Assembly: GCA_964017145.1 (NCBI GenBank)
Contig: OZ024845.1
Location: 62,001-126,000 of the forward strand
Length of the DNA: 64,000 nucleotides
Reading direction: 5' to 3'
Source of the DNA: Agrocybe praecox
Lineage: Eukaryota; Basidiomycota; Agaricomycetes; Agaricales; Agrocybaceae
Shown piece after piece: positions 48,654-58,017 of the stretch (the stretch's first letter is position 1; the number at the start of each line of letters is the position of its first letter). Made by a program: the position numbers and the translations under genes. The notes beneath the pieces are model-generated. The model was not told the DNA's origin. It was given only the letters and a program-made list of their open reading frames with translations, and ran no database searches.

Positions 48654-49106
48654 TCAGCAGCGAGCCCTGTAATCACAGAACTTGCAACGTGCTTGAGATC
48701 CACAATCGAATGATGCCCCTACGAGGCAAGATTCGAACTCCGTTCCAAATATCTTGTGTTCATCCGTTCCTCCGCACTGGAACGAATTAAATTGGGTTCC
48801 TGGTCCATCAAGGTCCATTGACACAACGATTCCGTTAGGGTTGGTGTATGTTCCCGATTTCCCATTATTCGTTGCGCAAAACGATGCTCCGTTCTGGCAT
48901 CCAGTGATGCACCATACGGTGTTGGATCCGCCAAGGTTCTTGCTCGCGCCACCATCGCAGACCTTCACCCCGTTGTCGAATACCTGGGCGCTGAGAGTGT
49001 CGCCTCCTATGAGACAGTTCTGGAGATAGACGTGGGCAGTGACGCAGGCATGTGCTGCCCTTGCAGAGATAAAGAAGAGTGTGATGAGCAAATTGAGAGA
49101 TTGCAT
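48654..49106 (-). CDS. Small secreted 12-cysteine protein, copy B
   Basis: A single exon encodes 150 residues: a 20-residue signal peptide (MQSLNLLITLFFISARAAHA) and a 130-residue mature chain with 12 cysteines. It matches copy A at 4675-5133 across the whole mature part, with about 18 differences counted by eye and no gaps. Blocks such as GGDTLSAQVFDNGVKVCDGG and FGTEFESCLVGASFDCGSQA are identical. The signal peptides have diverged more. The gene is inverted relative to copy A and 44 kb away. The family is not recognised. Conservation of every cysteine and of the open frame says both copies have been under selection until recently. It is presumably exported; function unknown. Confidence 0.85.
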   Translation of the reverse strand: MQSLNLLITLFFISARAAHACVTAHVYLQNCLIGGDTLSAQVFDNGVKVCDGGASKNLGGSNTVWCITGCQNGASFCATNNGKSGTYTNPNGIVVSMDLDGPGTQFNSFQCGGTDEHKIFGTEFESCLVGASFDCGSQARCKFCDYRARC

Positions 49107-51604
49107 GATTGTTCAAAATTTTAGTGCAGTTAGGGAGTAAACGATATAAGGCTATGATCTGATTTATACTTTATTTACTGCCTAGTATTTTATGCCACGG
49201 GTAATAGCGGTGTCGAGTATTGAATAAAAGTCTCTTGGTACCAGCGCTAGTGTGCCGACATGTTCGGAACAGTGGGGATTTACGCAAAGGAAAGGTGACG
49301 AAATATGTACGTGAAAAATGGCAATAATTTTCGTAGGGTCATATTGACTTTGAGCCAAACGCGTAGTTTCGGTACACCATCCCAAGGCACACGTAGCAAT
49401 ATCCTTAAATTTTGCACACACCAAAAAGTTGTGTTGAGAATTGTGGTAAATCGACTCACTGGAGAGGGGGAAAAGTTGAAGGGCTCGATAAACGGTAAGC
49501 TTGTTCCCGTCGTCCAGAAATAGAAATATTCCCTTTGCTTGGCGTCAAATTCGCGCCTATTTTGTAACCGAATGTCATTTCGGGTACACTATTCCGAGTA
49601 GCAGAATCGCATTCCCCAAAGAATATCATCCTAAGTATATATGGACCTTGGAGCTTGAAGTCGCGTAGATTATGGTAATAGATTTTTGCCTGTCATATAA
49701 CTATATTAGAAATTTATACACTGTACAGTACTATGAAGAAGAAATCGTAGTGTCCCAGTGTAAAACGATGGTTTAAGGTGAGGAGTCTACCTGGAACAAT
49801 GATGGAAAATGATGGTGAATGGTGCAAATAAGGGCAGTTTGCATTCAACTTTTTTGATTTTGTTGGACCCACATGTTATAACAGTATGTACTATGTCACG
49901 GTTCTACCCACGACCGATGTAGATTAGATTATTAGATTGTGTACCAGCGTGACAATTCAGGTCACATCTAACCCGCCGTACTAATTTCTCCTTGTTTCAC
50001 CCCCCATATTTACGACTCACGAGACCTAAACATAGGACTCGTCTATACCTGACCAAAAAACTCCCTTATTACCCGGTCACGAGCGTCTCCAGCTATTAAC
50101 ATAGCCAGTTTAGTTTTCACTCTTCCATATTGATATGTCAAATGCTGTGCTAGCTGCCTCGGCAGCCGTCGACGAACTTCGTCAACGATTTTCTTCGCAA
50201 TCAACTTCAATATATTACCTTTCGATGAAACAGACGCTCATACCGACGATCCACTACCTCCCGACTCTTGTTAGATCGCACTACTCATTTCAAACTTCAC
50301 CTGGATCGCTTTTTTACGACACCTATTTACTTACCCTATCACAATACCTCTTCGTACTGCAGCAGAAAATGTTAGTTCCCACTCACTACACTCTCTTGAC
50401 ACTCACTAAATTTCTTTAAATGTTACAATCCATACCGTTGATATAAACCGCATCCTTTGCTGCCAAACAAGCTTAACACCTCACTTCTCCTACATAGTCA
50501 CGCAAATAATTTTGACTGCTGTGTTTTCTCTTCACACGCGATGCAAGAAAGGCCAACGACCACCGTATTACTCTCTACATCGCAATAACCTTGTCGTTGT
50601 ATGACTTTCTGGGTACCCTTCTGTTCACAATTCATCTTTTGAAACTTGCCTTTTCGTCTTACCTATCGTCCACTCAATAACACCGATATCTCTCCCCTTT
50701 GACAACACTCCGTCTACGGTACTCCGAAATATGTTGTCACGTACTTGTAAACAACGACATAAAAAACAAGAGACTTCACAGGTCAATTGGCGACAATTCA
50801 ACTGCTCTCGAATAAAACTTAACTAGCCCATACGTCACGCAAATGCAAAAGCCATAAATATGGTTAAATATACCCCTACGCTTACCTCCCTTTCCTTACC
50901 TTCCTCCTTCGCAGCATCCTACTAGGAATCCTACAGATCCATGCCCTCGATAGGTCTCGTGATCTGCCAGCTGCGCTTGGTCCATAACCCTCAAGTGGCA
51001 TGTTTCTCGTTTGGTGTTCGAAAATGCACTCCTCACGAGTTTTGAGAGCTGGAGTATCTTCGTCTTCGCGTCATCCTCTCTCTGTGCTCTCATTTAACGA
51101 TGTCTCGTTAGGGAACTCAGGTATACAACTTTCTCATCGACTTTCCAATACAATAAACCTGAGAAATTTGGTGAAGGACCGGAGAGCGAACTCTTCAACT
51201 ACACCAGTGGACATTTCCTGTAGGCCGTAAGTTTCCTACACCACCTCACGTCTTTTTCTAACTCGTAATATCAGGTACATAGTAAAGCACAACTCATACG
51301 GTCAGGTCAACATCACATGACCAAGAATGTCACCAGCGTGACATTTTGCTCAAATTTGGCAGGCGAAAAGTGCAATTCCTTTTGTGGCACTCGCTATTTA
51401 GGATAAATAAAAAATCTGTTTCCAACAAAATGTAGATATTTTGAATACGAAATTTTTCTCGGAAAGGAATTTTTCAAAAAAGGTTCAAATAAGTTGCAAT
51501 CCCGGGTCCGATTTGGACGCACCCTAACTGGGCTTTGCTAATTACGGACGCGTCGTCGCGTCTCTTCTCACAGATCCTTTTGTTTTCAGCGTGTTGTTCA
51601 CCAC
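49107..51604. other. 2.5 kb without a supported gene
   Basis: Near 50135-50419 there is an open frame from an ATG (SNAVLAASAAVDELRQRF). At 50180-50271 a second frame looks just as coding (NILPFDETDAHTDDPLPPDS) before a stop. The two readings suggest a degenerate gene or repeat fragment. The rest is pyrimidine-rich with no recognisable content. Confidence 0.4.
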
Positions 51605-51904
51605 ATGCCTACAAATAATAATAATAATCCTATAGGAAACCTATCCGGCTTTACAAATGTGTCGGAAAAAAAGCAAAGAATAGCAAAGAAAAAAGATGAA
51701 AATGATAATTCATCAGGGGGTCAAGAAAAGGTGCGTCGCGTTTTTCCTATCCCATTTTCGTCTTATTTAAGATGTATCTATGGAGTGAAATGACCTGAAA
51801 ACGTTCCGGCAATAAGACAGTTTGAACTCATTGCAAAATATAAAGGCCATCGTACAATCCCTGAAAGTATTCTCCAAGACCTTGAAAAAGCGAATATTAC
51901 ATAA
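51605..51904 (+). CDS. Small hypothetical protein, two exons
   Basis: Exons 51605-51730 and 51821-51904 (intron with GTGCGT and GACAG ends, phase 0) give 69 residues. The N-terminus is Asn-rich, followed by a Lys-rich stretch (SEKKQRIAKKKDENDNSSGG) and a more ordered C-terminus (FELIAKYKGHRTIPESILQD). Family unknown. It lies next to mobile-element debris and may itself be a fragment of an element protein. Confidence 0.45.
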
Positions 51905-52765
51905 TTGTAACATTGACATATGCTTATATTTTCACAGCATTAAACTTACATGTCTATATAATGTAAACCACATTTTTCTGTACTATTCAACATGCAGATA
52001 TCAGCAACTGCTACATCGCATTGCGGTATATGTGTCTTCTGGGAGCCAGCAATGCAAGCCGGCAAAATCCGGTCACACAAAGTCACAATCATGTGATGTT
52101 GACCTGACCATATGAGTTGTGCTTTACCAGAGAGACTATATGTCTGCGCTTGCAGAGACGAATCTTCGATATACTGGGACTCTTTCAAATCATTGCTAAG
52201 GCAATGAACTGTGAAACTGAACAAATCGTTGAGTTTCGAAAGCTTGGAGAAGGTGGACTTAATTGTATCTTCCTCGTCACCTTGGATACCGGCTTCCAGC
52301 TCGTCGCACGAATCCCTTATCCTTTGGCTATCACCAAGGCCCACTCTCTCACCAGTGAAGTTGCCACCATGTATTACCTTTGTTCCAAAAGGCTCCCCAT
52401 TCCCAAAGTCTACGCGTACTCCTTCACATCAAATAATGAGGCTGAGATGGATTACATCCTGATGGAGTACATTCAAGGCACTGGTTTGAGCGAGATATGG
52501 TATGATCTCAAGGAAGGCCAAATCATTTCGCTTATGGATCAGCTTGCAAGATTTGAGTCTACTATGATGTCTATAATATCTCCTGCTGGTGGCAACATCT
52601 ACTACTCTAGAGACCTAAAGGAACTATCTGGGAATGAAGGTGTCCTGCTCGAGAGCGAGCCTTTTTGCATAGGCCCTGACGTATCGGTACAACTGCGGTA
52701 TGGAAGCAGGGAGAAATTAAATGTCTTCCGAGGACCATGTAGGTCACATTCCGCCTATCTCTTTG

Positions 52766-53729
52766 ATATTTTTACTCAAGTGATAGTAATAGACATGGAT
52801 ACTGAGTCGGTGATGGTCACGGTGTCAATGTGAAAAAGTTATTCACCTGGGTTTACTGAAAGAGATGATCTTTGGGATATTCCAGTTAGCTCGGGAGGTC
52901 CTAACTACACTCTATAATCCCAAAAAGAAGAGGTATATGACAACTGTTCTGAGTTAAAGGGAAAGTACAAGTTAATGTAGACAGTAATATTAACGACTCT
53001 GACTACGTGACGATGGATTTGGTAACATAATTGAAGTGGTAACACAATTCGAGATTGGACAGTGTTATATGCAAAGTTGTGACGGAATGTTGAACCTCTG
53101 TGAGGTGGAATCTTGTTAGCTTTAATTGAGACTAAAGGTTACGTACTTGGATTGAGAAGACAGACTTCTTGCTTAAGTAATAACAAATGGACAGCAGTGT
53201 TTCAGGTAGTAGATAGTGTATATTCCAAGCTTGTATTCTATACAACTTGAAGATATAAGCAGAGGTACACAGACACAGAGTCTAGTGTTTAAGTTGGTGA
53301 TAAAATCAGAAGGGAAAAAATAAGATGTCTCTTTCTCTTTGTTCCAAATTTTGGTGCCCTTTTATACTTTTCTTGAGCACAGCCCCAATTGTTTCTATGA
53401 CTTTGAAACAAGTAGAATGCAGGAGCTACATACTCTTTTTAAGTAATTAGCATACAGAACTGCTGTGCGCTACTATAACGATGGTGTGATGGTTCACAAG
53501 GTTACACAGGGCTGTGTGTATGGTTACAAAGAGTGCTAAAGCTGTGCGTAACTTGTTGAAACAGTGTATCACCATGCAAAGGCAGGAATAACACTATGCC
53601 AACGCGTCAAGACAACTATTACTATAGCAACAAGGAAAGATAGTGTTTCATGATAAAATATAATTTCTGTGTTATACATGTATATGTTCTTGCTTTAAAC
53701 ATACTGGTTTTATATCAAACAAAAAGCAT
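52766..53729. other. Probable insertion in the APH-like kinase gene, ends unresolved
   Basis: About 1 kb without coding content separates two pieces of the kinase that are adjacent in the family (…HSAYL and …GAKNELTYL). It contains no recognisable transposase or terminal repeats, and I found no convincing target-site duplication. It might be a solo LTR, another non-autonomous element or decayed DNA. Confidence 0.45.
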
Positions 53730-54340
53730 GTCTGACAACGGGAGCCAAAAACGAACTCACTTATCTTGATCAGTTCAGTACACCAAGGTTACCTTACAAA
53801 CACTTCATTAGGGAGCACTATAATTACAAGAAGCAGCTACCATCGGACCACATCAAGAACCTTCATCGCTATCTCCTTCTCGCACCATCGCTCATTCCAG
53901 ACAGGCAAAGAGAAATCTGCGAGACCCCTTGCGAGCTTGCGAAAGCGCATATCTTGCAAGTTGCTCGCAAGTGCTCGCAGGTTCGCGCAAATGTCGGAGT
54001 TTGAAAATGAATACTGGACATATCCATGTTCGTTTAACCACGTCCTCCGTCATATATTCCACTTTAAATTAATTTCTCTGTAGTTATTAGTATTAGAAGA
54101 ATATAAATATCAGTTTTTGTGCTACTCAGATGGCTGGTGTAGAACGTGCACCCTCCTTTGTGTTAAAAATGGGACATATACAGATCAATTGTCACGGCCC
54201 GGTGTGATTTTAATCGACAAAGGTATCATGAACGCCTATACTGACTTTGCACTCATTGGGCAGTATATAACAAAATTTAATAGCGAAACAGTGCCATTTA
54301 ATTTCTAACTATGGTGATAGTTCTTAGGAACACGTCCACA

Positions 54341-54480
54341 CATGCTCGCAAATGTCTCGCAGCCGTCTCGCAAGTTGTCCGCAACTGTCTCGCAACTGTC
54401 TCGCAGGTTCTCGCAAGTGTCACGCAAGCTCTCGCAGGTGCTCGCAAATTCTCGCGAGCCACATGAGCTCCTCGCAGATG
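54341..54480 (+). repeat. Degenerate ~10-bp tandem array (CTCGCAAGTGT-type)
   Basis: About eleven units of 10-12 bp run head to tail: CTCGCAAATGT, CTCGCAGCCGT, CTCGCAAGTTGT, CCGCAACTGT, CTCGCAACTGT and so on. Shorter clusters of the same motif lie at about 53925-53993 and 54945-55026, near both ends of the inserted element. Confidence 0.7.
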
Positions 54481-54890
54481 CATGTAACTTCAAATCTCGA
54501 GCTCGAGACCTTGAGGTTTTATTTGAATCAAAGTATTTCTTGAAATTATTGTACCTCCATATCGAGTCTAAGCAAAATTTAAGTATTTAATAAAATTATG
54601 CTGTCCTTGATTTGTCCTTAACGTGTCTGTATCCCCTTGTGAACATTTTTTGTATGCCTCCTGGAAATGCCTACTGTTGCGTAAAAATCTGACTCTTTTC
54701 ATTTGCTCTATCAATCATAATAGCTATTACTTTGTATGCACATCACGCAAGTATAGCGTGATAAATATTTGAAATCATGACTATGATGATTGTGGACAAT
54801 GTACCTTCAGAGAGAATACAACCAATAGACAGGATTCCTCAGATTATATTCCAGATGCACATATCAATTTCCAGCACATTAAAAAAGATT

Positions 54891-54941
54891 TGCACTTAGA
54901 GAGATTCGAACTCCCTCCTGCTTCAACAGCTTAATCTGATG
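54891..54941 (-). tRNA. tRNA-Leu-like 3' fragment (pseudo-tRNA)
   Basis: Read on the minus strand this resembles the 3' half of a leucine tRNA: a damaged TAA anticodon loop region (CAGATTAAGCTG), a GTTGAAGCAGG variable region, a T arm GGGAGTTCGAATCTCTC with a pairing stem, and TAAGTGCA as the 3' acceptor strand. A T-run follows. The 5' half (D arm and 5' acceptor strand) is absent; in its place are CTCGCAAG-type repeats. It cannot fold as a tRNA. It lies within the inserted element near its right end, so it may have been captured there. Confidence 0.45.
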
Positions 54942-55180
54942 TTCACGCAAATGTCTCGCAAGGGTCGCGCAAATTCTCGCAGATGGCTCGCAAGTCTCTC
55001 AAGTCTCACAAGTTTTCTCGCAGAAAAATGTGTGCCCATTCCAGACGATACCTCTCAAAACTCATTTCGTATTCGCCACCCCGACTTCACCGAGAATAGC
55101 ATCATAGTTTCAATTTCAGATTCCAGTGAACTGCAGATTCTTAGCGTGTTGGACTGGCAGTACTATGGCGGTCATTTAGG

Positions 55181-56143
55181 GGAAGTATTCCCGTGCACCG
55201 CTCATTGGGGTTTTTCCCCTTTCCGTGCAATGTTAGGGTCAAAATAGGTCTAAATATGGTTAAGTCGAAAATTTCCCTGAACATGTACGCGGACAGGAAA
55301 GTTGCGCGATTTACCCAAAATCACACGACTTTTTTTCCGCGCGCAATTCTTTTAATGTAAGTGGAGTCATGTGAGCGGGTATTTGGACCAGCACACGCAA
55401 TTATTTCAAGAATTGCATGCAACACTTTTGTGTGAGCGTGCACTTTTCTTGGCGTGCAATTAATGTTTGTGGGCGTGTGCCGGGGTCCCGAAGGGTGGAT
55501 CATCTGGCTGCATAAGGCTTTCAACGGAGCCATATATCAGGCTTCATTTACAATTCAAATACATAATATGTTATGAAGACCATTTTAGCTTTCCAGTGGG
55601 AGTCTTTACTTTACCTTTTGTACTTGGACACTTAATTATATGTTTTGATGCAAATAGTTCTATTGGAAATGATGGCATTTAAATATATATTAGACCATTT
55701 GTATCAGTAAGATACTTGTGGGTTATAATTTATAATTCATAAATCTAAGAATATACAGAAGACTTAAACTTATCCGTTAGGAAGAATAAAAAATTCTTGG
55801 AGGTGCCGGGGTGCCAGACGCACTACATATTGTACCTATTTCATGAAATATATGGTAATTACCACAAAACCATTGTACAAAATATGTGCTACTTACCACA
55901 CATGCCAAGTTCAAATTTCACCAAATCCACTGCTAACTACCATGGTCTTCTTTGACCACCACCACCAACGCCTGGGGACATCATCAGCGTCTTCGGCATG
56001 CATCTCCCCTTCCCGATGCGCGCCCTTTGCGCCCGCCACTGCCTTCTGCTTACCTCATTGTGACCCACCCATTTTCCCTTTCCCCGGACATGGGCTCGCC
56101 CCTATTCGCTTAAAAGTTATATAATAATAAATATCCACATTTA
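55181..56143. other. Repeat-like DNA between the broken kinase and the KDZ gene
   Basis: There is no supported gene. The part next to 56143 is the 3' flank of the KDZ transposase. The 93-codon open frame at 55843-56124 is His/Pro/Cys-rich and not recognised. Confidence 0.4.
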
Positions 56144-57120
56144 TTACTCTTCAGTAGACTTTAATACTTGTACACACTTGCGAATGGGCAGTGGAATCTG
56201 CCCATTCGAAGTAATAAAAACATCAAGACCCTTCCAAACCTCGGAACAGTGAGTTTTCATCGAATGAAATAGGTAAGCCTGCTTGTGTGCAAACACTTCT
56301 CTACCCACAATGCAAATGGGGTCATACTCGACCCCGGGCAACATCCAGTCCAAATCGTCCCCTTCCAATTTTTCTCGACTCTTCTTCTCTAAATCGTCCC
56401 ATTCGATTGTGCGCTGTTCGAAGAAAGCCACTATTCTCCTTCGTTCTTCTTGCAGCAGCTGAACCTCTTCGTTCCACCTGCTCCATCGTGCTTTACTTTT
56501 ACACCATTCTATTCGCAGGCCTACGTTTTGAAATTTTAATTAAAATCTACTCGAAAGTTACACCCACTGACTTACTCTCATGGAGACGCTGCTCGGTATC
56601 CACGTCGGCATCCCCTATTCCGCCCATCTGTCTCCAGATCCATGATACATGTCGATGACCCTCCGAAATGACGGCTCCAGCCTCTACATTGGCATCACGC
56701 TGAACCCCATGTTTTCGTTGTTTTTGTAGTTCCCTTTCCCTGACCAATTCCTCATCAGATAACGCCCGTACGTCGTTGGCGTGAAGCTCTGGCAAGTCGT
56801 TCTCCCAGCCCGTTTTCCGCAGTTTGCGTGATAGGCTGATCAGAGTGAGATGTCCGATCCGGTACTTCTCAGATGACGTCTCAACCTTTTTGTGAGCCCG
56901 ATTCACAATTCCCTGGGACCGGGTATTGGCTCCCACTCCCGTCTGGAACCGTTTCTTATCGATGAGGACGTATGATCGAAGACACAGAGTATTGCGCAGC
57001 TCATCCAAGGCATCCGTACATTGTGCGTACCGCAATTGGAATTCTATTGCAAAGAGTCGGGTGTTGCATGAAACATGTGCTGGGATATTTGATGGAAGGA
57101 ATAGGGGGATATATGATGTT

Positions 57121-57266
57121 CATCAGGAAAAACACATTATGCCTTGACTGCCTTGAGGCACCCCCAGGGCACTCAAGGCGGTCAAGACAGTCAAGACAGC
57201 TTAAACTCTAAAGTAGCCTGGAAGGAACGCCTCTGCAAAAATTTCTACCCTCAAGGCACTCTAAGG
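57121..57266 (+). repeat. Left terminal inverted repeat, 146 bp
   Basis: This matches the reverse complement of 57872-58017 with one difference (G versus A in CAAGGC(G/A)GTCAAG). Confidence 0.85.
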
Positions 57267-57871
57267 ACTAGAGGGCTGTAGTCAGTGAAAGTCATGTGAT
57301 CTGGTGCACAGCCACCAAAAATCAAAGTTGTAGAGAAAAAATCAAAAGTTATGCTAAATATTTTTTATTACATAATCATCAACCGTTCAGCCACAAAACA
57401 CAAAATATCTGCGGAAAGCCAGATACAAATCAAAATAAATAATCAGGATATTTATACAGGGCCAAATATTTGTCCTAAAATCATCAAAAAATATGAACCA
57501 TACCATTTTAAGGTTGATCTATCCAAATATGCAAAGTGTTCTAAAAATAGATTTGATCTTATTTGGTCATGTCTTAATCCCATCTATCATGCATGAAAGG
57601 CCTTTATCGCAAAATCCCAAAGTCCAAAGTCCTCTTGCCTTATTGGGTTGTTTGAATGTGACATCACTCAAAAGCATTATTTGCCTTGTATTATGCCTGC
57701 CCCTGCCTGCTAACATTATTATTTATTATTTGTTTGTATTTGAGGCCATATAAACATATGAGTGGAGCCCAAACATGTAAATAGAGGCAAGCAAAAAGTC
57801 ATGTGCATAGATTTTGATGCCATCAATTATAAACATGTGACTATCATCATACTTCAAAGTGTTTTAAATTG

Positions 57872-58017
57872 CCTTAGAGTGCCTTGAGGGTAGAAATTTT
57901 TGCAGAGGCGTTCCTTCCAGGCTACTTTAGAGTTTAAGCTGTCTTGACTGTCTTGACTGCCTTGAGTGCCCTGGGGGTGCCTCAAGGCAGTCAAGGCATA
58001 ATGTGTTTTTCCTGATG
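57872..58017 (-). repeat. Right terminal inverted repeat, 146 bp
   Basis: This is the mirror of the left arm. It ends TGTTTTTCCTGATG, directly followed by TT and the KDZ coding sequence. Confidence 0.85.

Larger units (their letters stand above)
53903..55036. mobile_element. Non-autonomous element with TCGCAAG-type subterminal repeats
   Basis: This 1134-bp insertion is bounded by the 10-bp direct repeat CATTCCAGAC (53893-53902 and 55037-55046). Removing the insert and one repeat rejoins the kinase frame (…SLIPD-DTSQNSF…). The ends are imperfect inverted repeats: the left reads AGGCAAAGAGAAATCTGCGA, and the right end, reverse-complemented, reads GGGCACACATTTTTCTGCGA. Inside each end, and again at 54341-54480, are clusters of a ~10-bp motif (CTCGCAAGTGT and variants). 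There is no transposase gene. A target duplication of 8-10 bp would fit hAT-like or Mutator-like mobilisation; the exact superfamily is not decided. Confidence 0.65.
52117..55180 (+). pseudogene. APH-like (aminoglycoside-phosphotransferase fold) kinase gene in three pieces
   Basis: Piece 1 (about 52190-52765) is the N-lobe: FRKLGEGGLNCIFLVTLDTG (nucleotide loop), QLVARIPYP, SEVATMYYLCSKRLPIPKVY and YILMEYIQGTGLSEIWYDL. It runs on to FCIGPDVS and VFRGPCRSHSAYL, then loses family similarity. Piece 2 (about 53730-53902) resumes with AKNELTYLDQFSTPRLPYKH and ends LLLAPSLIPD. Piece 3 (55037-about 55165) continues DDTSQNSFRIRHPDFTENS to LSVLDWQ, i.e. the HPD catalytic and D-W-Q metal motifs. The gap between pieces 2 and 3 is a 1.1-kb insertion flanked by CATTCCAGAC direct repeats. 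The gap between pieces 1 and 2 is a second ~1-kb insertion with unresolved ends. The C-terminus after DWQ is also missing. In fungi this is a large family of mostly uncharacterised kinases. It cannot make an intact enzyme here. Confidence 0.75.
57121..58017. mobile_element. MITE-like element with 146-bp terminal inverted repeats, nested in the KDZ gene
   Basis: The 897-bp element begins CATCAGGAAAAACAC and ends with its reverse complement. Its arms, 57121-57266 and 57872-58017, differ at a single position by my reading, so it inserted recently. The AT-rich middle (605 bp) encodes no transposase; its longest open frame is 81 codons. TT flanks both ends, and TGATGTT can be read as a 7-bp direct repeat across the ends (57114-57120, 58013-58019). 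The arms contain repeated GTCAAGACA and CTTGAGG motifs. It must depend on a transposase elsewhere. Confidence 0.85.

Noticed and set aside
52766..53729. Solo LTR in the first kinase gap
   Set aside because: I looked for TG...CA ends with a short flanking duplication and found none that fits both junctions; left as an unresolved insertion.
57351..57596. 81-codon open frame inside the inverted-repeat element as a transposase
   Set aside because: It is AT-driven Lys/Ile/Asn-rich sequence, far too short and without catalytic motifs.
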